Positions 14,001-26,940 of a stretch of DNA of 64,000 bases are shown here, piece by piece. The DNA is taken from assembly GCF_010093815.1 (NCBI RefSeq), contig NW_022985564.1, forward strand, positions 292,590 through 356,589, in the 5' to 3' direction. Position 1 is the stretch's first letter. Each line of letters starts with the position of its first letter. The notes beneath the pieces were generated by a model. The model did no database searches. It was not told the DNA's origin and worked only from the letters and a program-made list of their open reading frames with translations. The DNA is from Pseudovirgaria hyperparasitica. Taxonomy: Eukaryota > Ascomycota > Dothideomycetes > Acrospermales > Acrospermaceae. Made by a program: the position numbers and the translations under genes.

Positions 14001-15541
14001 GCGTTAGTTAGTCTAAAAGGGACTATAGTATACTTAAAGTATCTATAATAGGTCCTAAAAGCCGTTTTCTATTTATCGCCCTCCTTAATATAAAGGCGAT
14101 AGTAGACGTTATATAGATTAAGCTTAGTAAAGATCTTTATACGTTCTAGTCTATTAATAGACTTAGAGATAAGAGGTAGTAGATAACGATTCTTTCGCGT
14201 AATATTATTTAGACTATAGTAGTTAATATATAGATAGAGGCTCCCATTCTTCTTCTTTATAAAGAGGATTAGAGCTCCGGCTAGGGATATACTAGGTCTA
14301 ATCTATTCTCGCGTAAGGTTCTTTTTAATATATTCTTAAAGGGCTTATAACTTAGGTTCTAAAAGAGGGTAGATAGGTCTATATAGAGGTTACTAGCCGT
14401 CTTTAAGATTAATAGTAAGGTTAGTAGATTAGTATTAAGGTAGTTTAGAGAAATTAATCGCTAATATAATATATTAGTATATTTTATACTAATATAGTAG
14501 GTTTTCATCTACTTTAATACTAAGCTCGCTATTTTACGTAAGTAAGAGTACGTAGATAGTAGAGATCGCCTTCTTATAATCTTTCTAGAATTATTTATTA
14601 TTAATAAGCTATACTAGTTCCTATTAAGGTAGGTTTATATACTAACTAGCTATCTTCTTAAGAAAGTCTAGTTTTAGATTATATTTCTTAAGCTATAGTA
14701 TACCTAGAATTATATTAAAGGGACTATCTACTATAATAAAGGTTAAGTAGTAGAGTTTCTATTTCCCTCCGCTATCCTAGATACTATATTTAATAGTATA
14801 GGTACCGTATAACTTAATAGGACTGTCGATACCATAGAATATAGTACCTATTAGAGCTTAGATATCGGCGTTAAGTTCTTATACTTATTAGGTCGATATA
14901 ACGTTAGTAGCCGACCTACTATTAAGTATTATAGTCTAATATTATCTATAAGGGATCTTAATAGGTCTAGCCTATAGTTTAATATACTATTTAGCGGATT
15001 ACCCCTCTATTATAGTTATATCTATAAGTCGCGAGGGTTTCTTATAGGCTATTAGTTTTTTATATTCTATGCTAGATAGTTAGGCGCGATATATTCTAGC
15101 TACTAGCACTTATAGTATATAACTAGTTAGTTAGTTATATTAGTACTTAATAGCTTCCCTAAATAGTAGTTAGGTACTATATAGTCTATTCTACTATAGA
15201 TATAGTAAGTAACTTTAGGTTATTTATATAAGTTAGTCCTTATATCTCGATATATTAATTAGTAGAGAGATCTATAATATGATCCTCGTGGTTTTAAATT
15301 TAAGGTATAGTAGTAGCCTTATAACGTTCTATAAGATCTATTACTAAATTAGTTTTAGTTAGATAATTTTATATTAGATTAGATTATTAGGGATAGTCGT
15401 GCACTAGCGCGGTATTAATTATTTATTATATACTAGTATCGCTCTATAAGGTTTATAAGAGCTTAGAGGTCTATAGAGATTATTATTATAAGGTCGAGAC
15501 GGTCCTTTATATTTAGGGCGAGGGACTATTTAAAGTCGTCG
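11050..15541 (-). mobile_element. Gypsy LTR retrotransposon fossil 2 (pol region), leftward
   Basis: Minus-strand reading shows a protease-like stretch at about 14,950-14,600, then strong reverse-transcriptase similarity at about 14,400-13,600. The RT part includes the region equivalent to the Gypsy 'VVYLDDIL' segment near 13,910-13,950. Less well-preserved RNase H and integrase follow down to about 11,100. A full-size gag is not visible upstream of the protease, since only about 600 bp separate it from the 228-bp repeat at 15,542. The element is a heavily RIPed fossil with many breaks. It belongs to a different Gypsy lineage from fossil 1, judging by its protease and RT text. Confidence 0.75.
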
Positions 15542-15769
15542 TATAAGAATAGGGTTATTAGATAGTAGTATAGTTAGATAGAATAATAGAGTATATTCTA
15601 TTATAGAACGAATTACTACTAAACCCTTTTAGTAGAAATCTAAGAGTATATATATAAAGGGACGCCGATCTATCTAGTACGTAACTATTTACCGCCCTTC
15701 ACGTTACCTCCTAACCCTATTAGCTAAGGTACGTATAGATCGGGTCCTACCTAAGGCTAAGTCCTAATA
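15542..15769 (-). repeat. 228-bp LTR, left copy
   Basis: This is a direct repeat of 22,702-22,929, the same length to the base, with roughly 20 mismatches that are nearly all C/T or G/A. It contains a TATA-like stretch (tatatataaaggg) in the plus-strand reading. Read on the minus strand it begins TATTAGGACTT and ends CTTATA, consistent with TG...CA ends altered by RIP. A purine-rich stretch (agagtaaagagataat) lies directly upstream on the minus strand and fits a polypurine tract. That favours this copy being the 3' LTR of Gypsy fossil 3. Confidence 0.7.
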
Positions 15770-17600
15770 ATTATCTCTTTACTCTAGGAAGCTACTCTTA
15801 GCGACCTAGATCGTTACCTATCTCTATATCCCTATCCTAAGTCTTGTAAGACCTTAGTCGTTCTCTATGCTTCGTCTTAGATACTTACTAATATTTACTA
15901 ATCTAAGATTTATATAAGCGTTTTCCTAATAAACTAGATTTTATCTATCTTAACTTCTTATATAGGTAAGATAATCTAATTAGGCCTAGCGTATCACGTA
16001 ATATAATTAGATAAGCCCGGGTACTACCTATATTAAAATCTTTTCTTAGAAATATTCCTTTCTTTAAAAAACTTCTTAACTCTTTATAGAGTTTTTTAGA
16101 TTATTAGGTATATCACCCGATCCTTATAGATATAGATTTATATAGATTTACTATAATTTAGTACGATTTACATAATTTACTAATTTTTATACTATCCTTA
16201 GCTAGTAATAATATAATTCGTAATAATCCGTATAAATTAATAATAATTATAATATAGTTTCCCGAAATCTCGACGCTCTAAAGTAATTAGTACGGAAATA
16301 GGCGCTTTTAAATAATCCCTATCTTATATACATTACCGATATATCGAAAGCTATTAATCTACCCTGACCTAGGCCGGGCTCTAATAATCTAGCTATATAT
16401 TATTATAGTTATCGCTTTCTATCGTATATTACTTATAGCGGTACTAAATCTATAATATATAGTACTTATATAACTAAGAAGCGTTATTACTTATAGGTAT
16501 TTAAATAAGTTCGAAGAACTTTATATAGATTTACTTATATTAGTATAGATTACTACTAGGCCTCTAGTAACCCCTACTAATAAGGAGTATAGTACTACTA
16601 ATTATAATACCTTAGAGAAGGCTTTCTATAAGCTATATATCTAAGATAAGGGTTACGCCTAGGAGTACGATTCTAATAAGATCTATAAGGATTTATTAGA
16701 ATCTACTATAGCTATTATTACCGCGATTACTAGGTAATATTATTTTTCTTAAATTATTATAGATTCTTACTAATATATATTAATCTCTATAATAGTACTA
16801 AAATCTCTACTACTTTAGACTTCTTTCTATATACTAGTAATATTAAAATTCCTAGAAAAGGTTCTAGTAAAAAGGCTAAGGTTCCTTCCTCACGCGTGCT
16901 AAAGAGCTATAAATTTAGGGAAGATAGCTCTAATCTAGAAGTTTCTATACTAAAGGTATATAGTTCTATACCGATTATTAAATCTTTTCGCTAATTTATA
17001 TAATTCTTAGCGTGCCCGCGCTAGTCCGTCTCTCTCTATTCTAGATCCCGCTACTCCGTAGGTTTCTATAGAGGAGTTTATAGCTATAAGGCGCGCTATA
17101 TAGAATTTATAGTATTAGAACGAAAGGCTAGAGACTTATATTATAAAGCTCTATACTATACTAAATAAGAACTAGCGGAAGGAATTAGATATAACTATCG
17201 CGGTAATTAGTACTTCTACTCCTACTCCGACTTAATTAGTTTAGATCTATACTAATTAGTACTAATATATCTCTTTTATCTAGCGTTTTTAGTTTTTTAG
17301 TTTTAATTTTAAAGCAATCTTACTTCTTCTAGATAGATTAATACAAGTTTATATAAATCTATATAGATCTTTATATTTTCTTTTAGCTTTCTTAATTTTA
17401 TCTTTCTTTAATAATAACTTCTTTAATCTCTTTAGTAATCTATACCGATCTATACTAATCGGCACCGATTTTTAATATCCATTTCTCTTAGTAAATTATT
17501 TTTCTAAGTCTCTTTTTTAGTTAAATTTTTTAAAGTTCTAAGTTCGAACTTTCTAAGGAAGTTCCTTAATTCCTTAGAATGTTTTAAAGATCTATATCTC
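15770..17600. other. Unclassified tail between the left LTR and Gypsy fossil 3 pol
   Basis: This is TpA-rich RIPed sequence with no recognisable domain. Plus-strand translation around 17,040-17,230 gives a charged, helix-like stretch that I cannot assign. It may be part of the retrotransposon's 3' region or a nested fragment of another element. Confidence 0.35.
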
Positions 17601-20600
17601 TTTTACCTTCTTCCTTTTAGACGGCCGTCCTTAGTACCGAACTATACTAAAAAATGTTAAATCACTGTACTTTAGTATAATTCTCTATAATTCCGTAGCT
17701 TCCTTTACTAATTACTACTTATATACTAATATTGCTACTTTACTAATATTTATTATAGGTTCCTAAGTATCTTCGTTAGGATTATATCCTTTCTAATAAA
17801 TTTTATATAGCTACGTGCTATCTTCGGCGCGTTACTAGCTAAGTATCTACTTAACTTTATAGATATCTATACCTTCTTACGTAACTACTTTATATAGTAT
17901 CTATTTAGAATAATCTAGTAATAATAAGGCATGAAATAGCTCGAGAAGTATAATATAGAATATATTATATATCTTTAACGTAGAAGGGAGTTATAACTTA
18001 TACATCTAGTTATTAATTATACGAATAATCTTATATAGATCTATTATTATATAGTTAAGCTTCTTCTTTAGCCTAATACTATAAATATTCTTACTATTTA
18101 GTAAAACTTTATCCCTAATATTAAAGATCATGGGTTTTCTACCCTTATTATAGTACGATTTACTATAATTCGTAGTATCTTATAGTAACTTTATAACGCT
18201 TCTTTACGTTTAGAATAGTTCTATAGTAATTTCTATTACTTTAACGTTAGGTCGTTCTACTTTAAACTAAGTCCCTAAGAACTATATATTATAGTTCTAA
18301 CCGAAGTTTACTTTGAACGGACTTACGTAGGTTAATATATATCGGCTATTATTATACGCGAATTCCGCGATATAGACTAACCTTACCTAGTTATCCTACT
18401 TATAGTTATAATATACGCGTAAATACGCCTCAACTATCTAATTCTACCGCTCCGTCTATCTATCTATTTATAGATAGAACGTAGTACTAAGTTTCCGCTT
18501 AATTCCTAGTGTATAGTAGAAATCCTTCTAAAATTTAGACGTTATCTACGGACCTCTATCCGAAACTATACTATTCGGTATACTATAGAGCCGGACTACG
18601 TCACGGAGTAGTATATCTATAAGATCCGGTACTTAGATTATCTTCCTTATAGAGATATAGTATAATATCTTCGTAAATCTATCTAGAACTATAAGTAAAC
18701 TATTATAAATATACCTAGAATACTTACTTAGGGGTAGATCTATAATAAAATCTATTAATAATTCCTTCTATACCTCCTTTAGTATAGGTAATAGCCTTAA
18801 TTCGCTATATAGTAAGTGTCTATATACTTTCGTATACTAGTAAACGTTATACGTTTTTACGTAGTCTTTTATATATTTATAAAGACCCGGCTAGTCGTAC
18901 GTCCCTCGGATTAAATCGACCGTCCTTATAATACTAAAGTACCCTACTAACGCGTAATCGTACTATTCCCTTAAAATATTAATTTATAAGCCGCCTTCTA
19001 GCACGTAGAGTCGGCCTTAGAAGTAGATCGCGTCTAATCGTCGTTTCTATCTTAATAACTACGGCGGATCTATAGCGCTTTCTTTTATACTTATAACTTT
19101 CTTTACTAATATATTAGAATTCTAGGTAGATTTAATTAAGTCTTTAAGGGTTTTCTTAGTTTCTTAGACATTTATTTAGATTACTTAATACCCGCTCTAA
19201 TTCCCGCGGAGAATTACCGAAAGTGTCCTAGCTTCTAGTATTCTATTAGATAACTAGTCTTATAGTATCTAAAGTATAGTATAGTCTAACTTATACCGAC
19301 TATCTATATTATTCTATAATGATTTCTTATAATCTTTACGCCGCGATAGAGGATTAGCTTTATTCTCTCTTCTAGCTTTATATAAGATTTTAAAGTTAAA
19401 TATTAATATCCACTTAGCCTAATATACTTATCGGCGATTAAGGACCTTAGTTAATATAAAGTAACGTAGATTTACGTGATCCGATAATAATTTAATCTAA
19501 TATATAGAGCCTTCTAAATAATATTACTATTACTTAAAACTCTTAACGATTACGAGTAGTTTCTAGTCGTGTATATTATAACGCGTCTCTATATCCGCCA
19601 TTTTATAGGAAAAGAAAGCGACCGGGTACTATTATACCTTATCTTTTATATCTTTATACGGTTAACTAATAATTCTAGTAATTACGAATCCTAACGCGTT
19701 AGTTTTAACCTAAATATACTTCTTAGAATCGTAATACCTAAGAATCGGCGTAGTTATAAAGTAATTCTTTAATGATCGGAACGCATCTCGCGCTTCCGGC
19801 GTTAACTATATCTTAACTAACTTAGCTTTATACTATGCTCGCCTACCTATAGGGATTTTACCGCCATTCTCTATAAGTTTATTAAGCGGCGCCGTAATTC
19901 ATAAGAAGCCTATAATGAATTTATGATAATAGTTTATAAAACCTATAAATATTCTAATTTAACGTATAGTAGTAGGTTCTAGCCATTCTATAATAGTCTT
20001 TACACGCTCCGGCTCCATTTTTAGGCCGCTATATATTATAATAAAGCCGAGAAACCTAACTTCTTATTAGTGAAACTCGCATTTAGATAATTTTACGTAG
20101 AGTTTATACTACCTTAGATAATTTAGTACTAATTTCACGTGTCCTTTATAATCCTATATACTATCGGAGTAAATTAGTATATTATTAAGATAAACTACGT
20201 AAATCACGTTAAGTAATCCTACGAGTATAGTATTAATATATCCTTAAAACGCTCCTAGTATATTTATTAGCCCGAATGGCATAATAGTATACTTAAAATA
20301 ACTATATCTAGTCCGAAATGCGGTTTTCTACTTATCTCCGCAATAAATTTAAAGCCGGTAATATATATCTCGTAAATCTAGCTTCGTAAAGTACTTTACC
20401 TTTATTAATTAGTCTAAAGATTTACTAACTAGCGGTAATAGATAACGATTCTTCTTAGTTACTATATTTAGTGCCTAATAGTCGACGTATAGACGTAAAC
20501 TTCCGTCTTTCTTCTTTATAAAGAGAATAGATACGCCGGCTAATAATATACTATAATATATCTAGTCTCTTCTAAGGTATTCTTTAATATATTTATAAAG

Positions 20601-22701
20601 AACTTCGAGTTCTAGTCTTAAAAGTAGATAAAGTAGACTATAAGGGACGTCTACTCCCTCTTTAAGCTCGATCTTTAGCTTATACGGCCCGTAATTAGGG
20701 AGAAGTAATATATCTCCTACCGAAAACATATCCGTATACTACGAATATACGTTAGATAGCGTGTCTTCGCCCCGATTATTACTATTATCCTTATCTTTAT
20801 TAATAATTAATAAGGATATAAGATAGATTAGTAACGATCGGGTCTACATGGCAAGGTTCTATGCCTCCTTACTAATAGTTACGACTTACTAGTATAATTT
20901 ACTATAGTATTATCGGAACGTTAATATCTCCTTCTAAAAATTAAGGATTAGGTTTAGGCGTCTAAGCTAAGGCATCCCTAGAATTATATTCTATTAGCTA
21001 ATATTAGCCACGATAAATTTATTAGATATCTACTATTTTATTATCTTTAAGTTATGAACTTCGTAATTCGTTATAGCTTTATCTAAAGTTCTAACTTTAT
21101 ATCTATTAACTATAATAGTTTAGCTAACTTTACTAAGATCGTATAATAATCTATACTCCTTTATAAGAATTAATAAAATATAGTTATCTTCTATACTAGT
21201 ATCCACGAGGGCCTATATAGTTTTATTACTATTTACTATAGGTAATAATACTTTTAGTAATATTAGGTCTTTACTCGCCGGAAGGCGCTACGGCTTCTTC
21301 TAAGTATATATAATTTAGCTAAGGACGCGGTTAGATCTCGTGTACTAGCCTATTCTTTTTTCAGATTCTTATAGTTAGGCGAAATATATTCTATTTCTCT
21401 ATACTTATAGTAATAAAGTACGCTATAATCCTACTATTTTACGATAGGCATTATATTTAAGTCTATGCCTTATCCTTTTCCGCGTTAAGAAGTACCACCT
21501 TAATTATTTTAGTATCCTCTTAACGCGTTTCTACCCTAATTTATACTCTTCTAGTACTAATCGTGGTAAGGTTACTCTTAATTAAACGTATTCGATTGAC
21601 CTCGTTTCTAACCTATATAGAGTTCGTCGGTTTTACCTAGAGAGCCACGTTCCTTAAGAATACGGTAGTATTTATTAGCTTTCTCCTCTAATTTATATAG
21701 ATAGTTAAAACTTAATAATACTATTTCTAGTCTTTCGTGGATTAACGGAAGTAGTACTTTACGAAACTAGAATATATAAATATTTTCCTATAGTATAGAG
21801 ATATTATTCTATAGGTTTTAGAGATATTATAGTAGTTAAGTAGGTGTCTAGTTCGGTCGTTATACTATACTTCTTAACTTAGATAGTATCTTTCTTTTAC
21901 GTTCTCTATCTGTTCTAAGGGTGTTTAGTATAAATATAGCTAAATATTTCTAGGTTATTATAGATAGTAGCTAGCTATACTTCCTTCTATCTATTCTATT
22001 AATCGCGGGATTATAAGTCTAGGTATCGTTCTCCGAATAAAATATATTATACTTTAGTAGAAAAGAGTAGAGGGTTATCGAGGAAGTACTTTTCGTAGTC
22101 TCTCTTCTAGTCTTTCTACTCCTTTTAGTTCTTCCCTATAAATATAGTCGGGTTTTTAGATTTTAGTATATCTAGAGAAGAAGTAGAGTAAATTAGTAAC
22201 GAAGCGGCCGGGTATATGGTAGATTATCGTAACTCTAATAGTAGATAAACTAATTCCGCCTAAATTAGTATAGGAAGTCGTCTACCTACTATTGTTCGGC
22301 GTAGTTCTTTAAGAGACTTCTTAAGTTCTTATCTCTTTATAAGGAGTTTCGCGCGTTCTATCTATTCTTTAAGAGTTTAAATCTCTCGAGTCTAATTCGC
22401 GATATATTTCTAAAGTTTAGTAATAGTTTATTATAATACCTTATATAGCTCCGCCACGACTCGTTATCCGACTTTATATTATTAGAAGTTACTTAGTATA
22501 TCTACTATTTCTTCGTCTAAAAGCTCCGTAATTTAGTCTAATATCTCTACTTCTTAGTTAGAAATAGCTAGAATTAATTCTAATTATAGAGGATCCCTAT
22601 TATTTAATATAGTATTACTTATCTCTATAGTAGATTATATCGACCTTCTCGGTTCTAGTTAGACTATCTTAACTATAGTACTATATAGAGAGTAATTTAA
22701 A

Positions 22702-22929
22702 TATAAGAATAGGGTTATTAGATAGTAGTATAGTTACATAGAATAATATAGTATATTCTATTATAGAATAAATTACTACTAAACCCTTTTAGTAGAAATC
22801 TAAGAGTATATATATAAAGGGACGCCGATCTATCTAGTACGTAACTATTTACTACCCTTCATACTATCTTCTAACCCTGTTAGCTAAGGTACGTACGAAT
22901 CGGGTTATATCTAAGGCTAAGTTCTAATA
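22702..22929 (-). repeat. 228-bp LTR, right copy
   Basis: Partner of 15,542-15,769. It lies upstream, in minus-strand terms, of the gag-like region of Gypsy fossil 3, as expected for its 5' LTR. The LINE to the right starts within about 15 bases of its outer edge. Confidence 0.7.
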
Positions 22930-22939
22930 GATATATAGA

Positions 22940-25900
22940 GTAGAGGTACTCTTAGAAGGCTACCTACGGATAGTACCGATAGGACTATAGTATCTAGAAA
23001 TATCTATATAAAACCTAAGGGGACTATATACGTAATAAAGACACTACTAAATACTCTAACTATAATAGAAATTACCTATTATAGTTAGCGATATATATAA
23101 AATATAAATAAGTTACTAAGTATATTAACGCTATAAAGGAGAGAGGAGTAAGATAGATATAATAGGCTACGAAGCCTCTACTATCTACTCTAACTATACC
23201 CGCGAATATACTAACTAACTTATAAGAAGGCGGGTCTAATATATAATAGTATACTATATAGAGGAAGATAGGGCGACTCTAGAGTATTCTTAAGGTAGCT
23301 ACCGCGTGGGGATAGTCACGCCTTAACGCTACTAGTATATAGACTTAAGCGTTCCCTAGCACCTAATAAGAAGCCGAGATATACTTATTATTATATAGGT
23401 AAATATATAATATAAACGAGAAAACCAGGCTACGCTTCTAGAAGAGATAGATACCGTAATAATAGCTATCTAGGAGCTATATAAATACTACCAAACTAAT
23501 AAACTAACGATATACCTAGAATACTATACTATCTACCCTCCGGACCTAGATAGGAGAGTCCTATTCTATATATATAAGTCTATCCCGCTCTTAGAATAGT
23601 CCTATATAGAATAGGATAACCTCTAGATAATACTATATCTCTAGATAGAAATAGGGCCTCTCTATATCTATAATATCTATAACTAGAGAGAATCGCTTAT
23701 ACCGGATACTATACTAGAGGGCATTATAGAACTAGAATAATATATCCTTCTAGGCGATTTTAACCTCTACTATAGATAGTAGAGAGGCCTAATAGTTACT
23801 AGGGAAGAGCTTAGGGTAAGGGAACTATATACGAGGTGCTATAACCTTCTATACCTTCTTACGCTAGTTAGATAAATTATATAGAGGAAATATAAGAAGA
23901 ACAAGGAGGGATCTATACTCGACCTTACCCTCGCTATAGAATATATAAGCTATAGAGTATAATATTACTATCCTAGTAAGACGTAGACGGACTTAGACTA
24001 TAAATATATAGAGACTATAATAGATATATCTATATCTAACGAATAATAGGGGAGATAGCTATAGAAAGATACTAACTAGAAGAAGTATAGGGAGGACCTA
24101 GAATTAATAATTCTAGACCCCTCTATAGTCGACGTATCTAATAGCCCGGCTATAGATAGAGCCGTATAAGTCCTTCTTTAAGCCTTCTAAAGCTTAAGAG
24201 ATAAACACGTGCTATACTAAATATATAAGCCCCTAGATATAAGGGATATACCTTAAATATATAAAAGTAGAAGGGAAGCCCGGAGACTATATATATATAT
24301 ATACTATATCTAGATAACTAAGGTATAGAAGGAATAGAAAGAGGTAATCTAATCTTGTGATAGGACCCTCTATAATAAATAATATAAATACTAGTATATA
24401 ATTACTAATAAATATACACGCTAGGCCGTAGAGCTATAGTATATAGTAAAGTAGGCTAAGGGCGCGGACGTACCGACGCTACTACTACTAATACCTCCTC
24501 TAATATACTAGGGAAGAATATATACCACGAGCCCCAAAAAGATAGAGATCCTCTAAGAAGTTATATTTCCCCCCCTAGAGCTAGTAGACCTATTAGATAT
24601 TAATAATAATATATATCTAGACGCGGTTAATATCCCTATAGAGATTATAGAAGAAGATATACTTAATACTATTAAAGTACTCCTAAACGATAAAGCGTCT
24701 AGACCGGATAGAATACTAAATAGATACCTTAAATATACTATATAAGTAACCCTACTACTTATTAGTCTTATCTTCTAGATATATACTAAGAACGGATACT
24801 ACCCCTAAAGCTTCTAGACTATCTATACTATTATACTCCTAAAGCTAGGGAAGAACCCTAACTCCCTAAAAGGATAGAGACTAATTACTCTCCTCTTCTA
24901 TCTTAGTAAGATACTTAAGACTATGATCGCGAAGAAGATAAGTACTATACTATAAGAATATAATCTTCTTCTAGTAAACTAGAAGGTAAAGACCGGGAGC
25001 TCCCTAATTACCGCTATCTAATATATTCTTAAAGTTATCTAGACTATATAGAAGTAGAGACGCGTAGTAATATTACTCTCCCTTAATATAGCCGGCGCAT
25101 TTAATAAGGTAAACCATATAAGACTTATCTATAATCTATAGAAGAGACGTATACCCGAATAGATTATAAAGTTTATATAGTCCTTCCTTGCTAAAAGAAT
25201 CATCTAGATATATATCTCTAGATATTAAAGTATATATAAGAAGATAATATATAGTATTCTATAAGGGAGTACTATCTCTCTAATCCTCTTTCTCTTCTTT
25301 ACTATAGACCTTCTATAGAGGATATAATATATAGAGGTAGTAGAATACGCCGACGATATATACCTCCTAGCTATTAATAATAATACTAGTTTAATATATA
25401 ACCGCCTTAAATAAGACCACGTAAGATATATCTAGTAGGTAAAGTACTACGGAGTAAAGTTTACCCCTAAGAAATACTAACTTATATACTTTATTAACTA
25501 CTATAGAAGATAGGCTACTAAGGAAGGAGAGTAATATCCTAGAATAGATGCTTTTACTAAACTACCGATATAGAGTATATATATACTTAGTATTATAATT
25601 AATAATAAACTTAAATAGAGTCTATAGGTTATATATATAGTATCTAGGGCCCTTAAGATAGAAGCTACTATATACTGGATTACGGCCTCTATATAGGGAA
25701 CCGCCTAGAATAAGGCGCGCTAACTATATATCTCTATAGTACGACCCGCCTTTACATACGGATATAAGTACTAGTATATAGCCCTTATATAGGCTAGGCA
25801 AATAAAGCTTAAGTCTATATAGAACTATATACTACGCCTTATATCTAGCGTATATAAAGCTACTAATATAGTACTTCTATAACGCGAGATAAACGTAATA

Positions 25901-26940
25901 AGTATATAGAACTTCTACTAGATATAGAGGGTAATATACTTTACTAAATAATAAGTATAGAAACGTAAGGGACATGCCGAATATACCTTTACCGCGCTAT
26001 ATATATAAGTTAGTATCTACTATTAAATACTACTATGTATAGACTAGACTCGACTATAATATAAGAGTCTAATAGAAATAGATTTAAACTAAATTATATA
26101 AGAGATCGGGGATAACCTAGACGCCTCTCTAGACCGGTAGAACCCTTAGAAGCTTATATGGGCTATACGGTCGTAGACCTAGAATAAATAGAAGGAAGTT
26201 CTCCGGACCTATTAGATATTCTAATAGAATAGGTACCTAGAATAGATTTAGGGACTATAGAAGAAACTAAGTAGATAGATATATAAGGGGCTTACGAAAG
26301 CCTAAGTATCTATCCTCCTCTAAGCCCGGATAGAAGCTATAGAATTTCTATACTATCTATACTAGAGGGGTATCCTAGATACGTCTCTATAGTATAAAGT
26401 ATATAGCCGGAGAGGTATAATATAGTACTACCTTATAATATACCTAGACTTCTATATATAGAGATAATTACTTATCTATATAATAAGGACCTCTAATATT
26501 ACGCGGTAGCTTAATAAGTACCCTAAGAAGATCGCCCGGTAGATACTTATATATCTCTCTCTCCTCTAATACTAATAGACCCGGATATATATACTAGAAG
26601 TAACTAGGTATATACTAGATAGACCCCGGTATACGCCGGAAGAACCCTAGGAGAACCCTAATTATTAGTTAAGAGTAACCCTTAACTAATAACCCCCGTA
26701 CTCTATACGTGCTACCTAAGGGTAAAATAACGGTACTATAGACTATAGGCCTATAGGTATTTCTAATAGCTATATACTTAAGATAATATAGAGGTTTTAT
26801 AAGATATAGTTATAGAGAGAAGGGAGTTTTTCCTTATATAAAGGTTTCTTCTTATATAATAGCTTAGACTAGAGAAGGTATACGCCTATAGAGTAAACTA
26901 CTCTATCTAGTTATATAATAATATTATTATTATTATTATA
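22940..26940 (+). mobile_element. Tad1-like LINE, copy 1, 5'-truncated
   Basis: This non-LTR retrotransposon reads rightward. Endonuclease similarity includes the GDFNL motif near 23,750, from the typical GDFNxHHPxW box. Reverse transcriptase includes an intact YADD at 25,346-25,357 within EYADDIYLLA. The 3' end is a (ATT)n tail at about 26,920-26,940. Alignment with the full-length copy at 28,687 shows that homology starts around the ORF1 zinc-knuckle region, so about 1.3 kb of the 5' end is missing, as is common for LINEs. ORF1 and ORF2 are interrupted by many stops of the CAG-to-TAG and TGG-to-TAG type expected from RIP. The 3' UTR carries the 31-bp palindrome. No clear target-site duplication was found. 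Confidence 0.85.
26662..26692. repeat. 31-bp palindrome in the 3' UTR of LINE copy 1
   Basis: Arms TTATTAGTTAAGAG and CCCTTAACTAATAA with loop TAA. One arm base differs from the consensus (G to A), which is a RIP-type change. Confidence 0.9.

Larger units (their letters stand above)
15542..22929 (-). mobile_element. Gypsy LTR retrotransposon fossil 3, leftward, with both LTRs
   Basis: Two 228-bp LTRs flank about 6.9 kb. Between them the minus strand reads a gag-like stretch (about 22,700-21,250), protease (21,244-20,823), reverse transcriptase (about 20,760-20,000, with the catalytic-region equivalent near 20,165-20,195), RNase H-like sequence (about 19,900-19,440) and integrase-like sequence (about 19,250-18,000). 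From about 17,600 to 15,770 there is a long non-pol tail of unknown origin, possibly another insertion. The bases flanking the two LTRs (cgtcg and gatat) do not match, so the target-site duplication is absent or the two LTRs belong to different elements. The element is a non-functional fossil. RIP prevents dating it from LTR divergence. Confidence 0.6.

Noticed and set aside
8281-21244. Treating the pair 8,281-8,704 and 20,823-21,244 as LTRs of a 12.5-kb element
   Set aside because: The shared segment reads as a Gypsy protease, an internal coding domain, so it cannot be an LTR.
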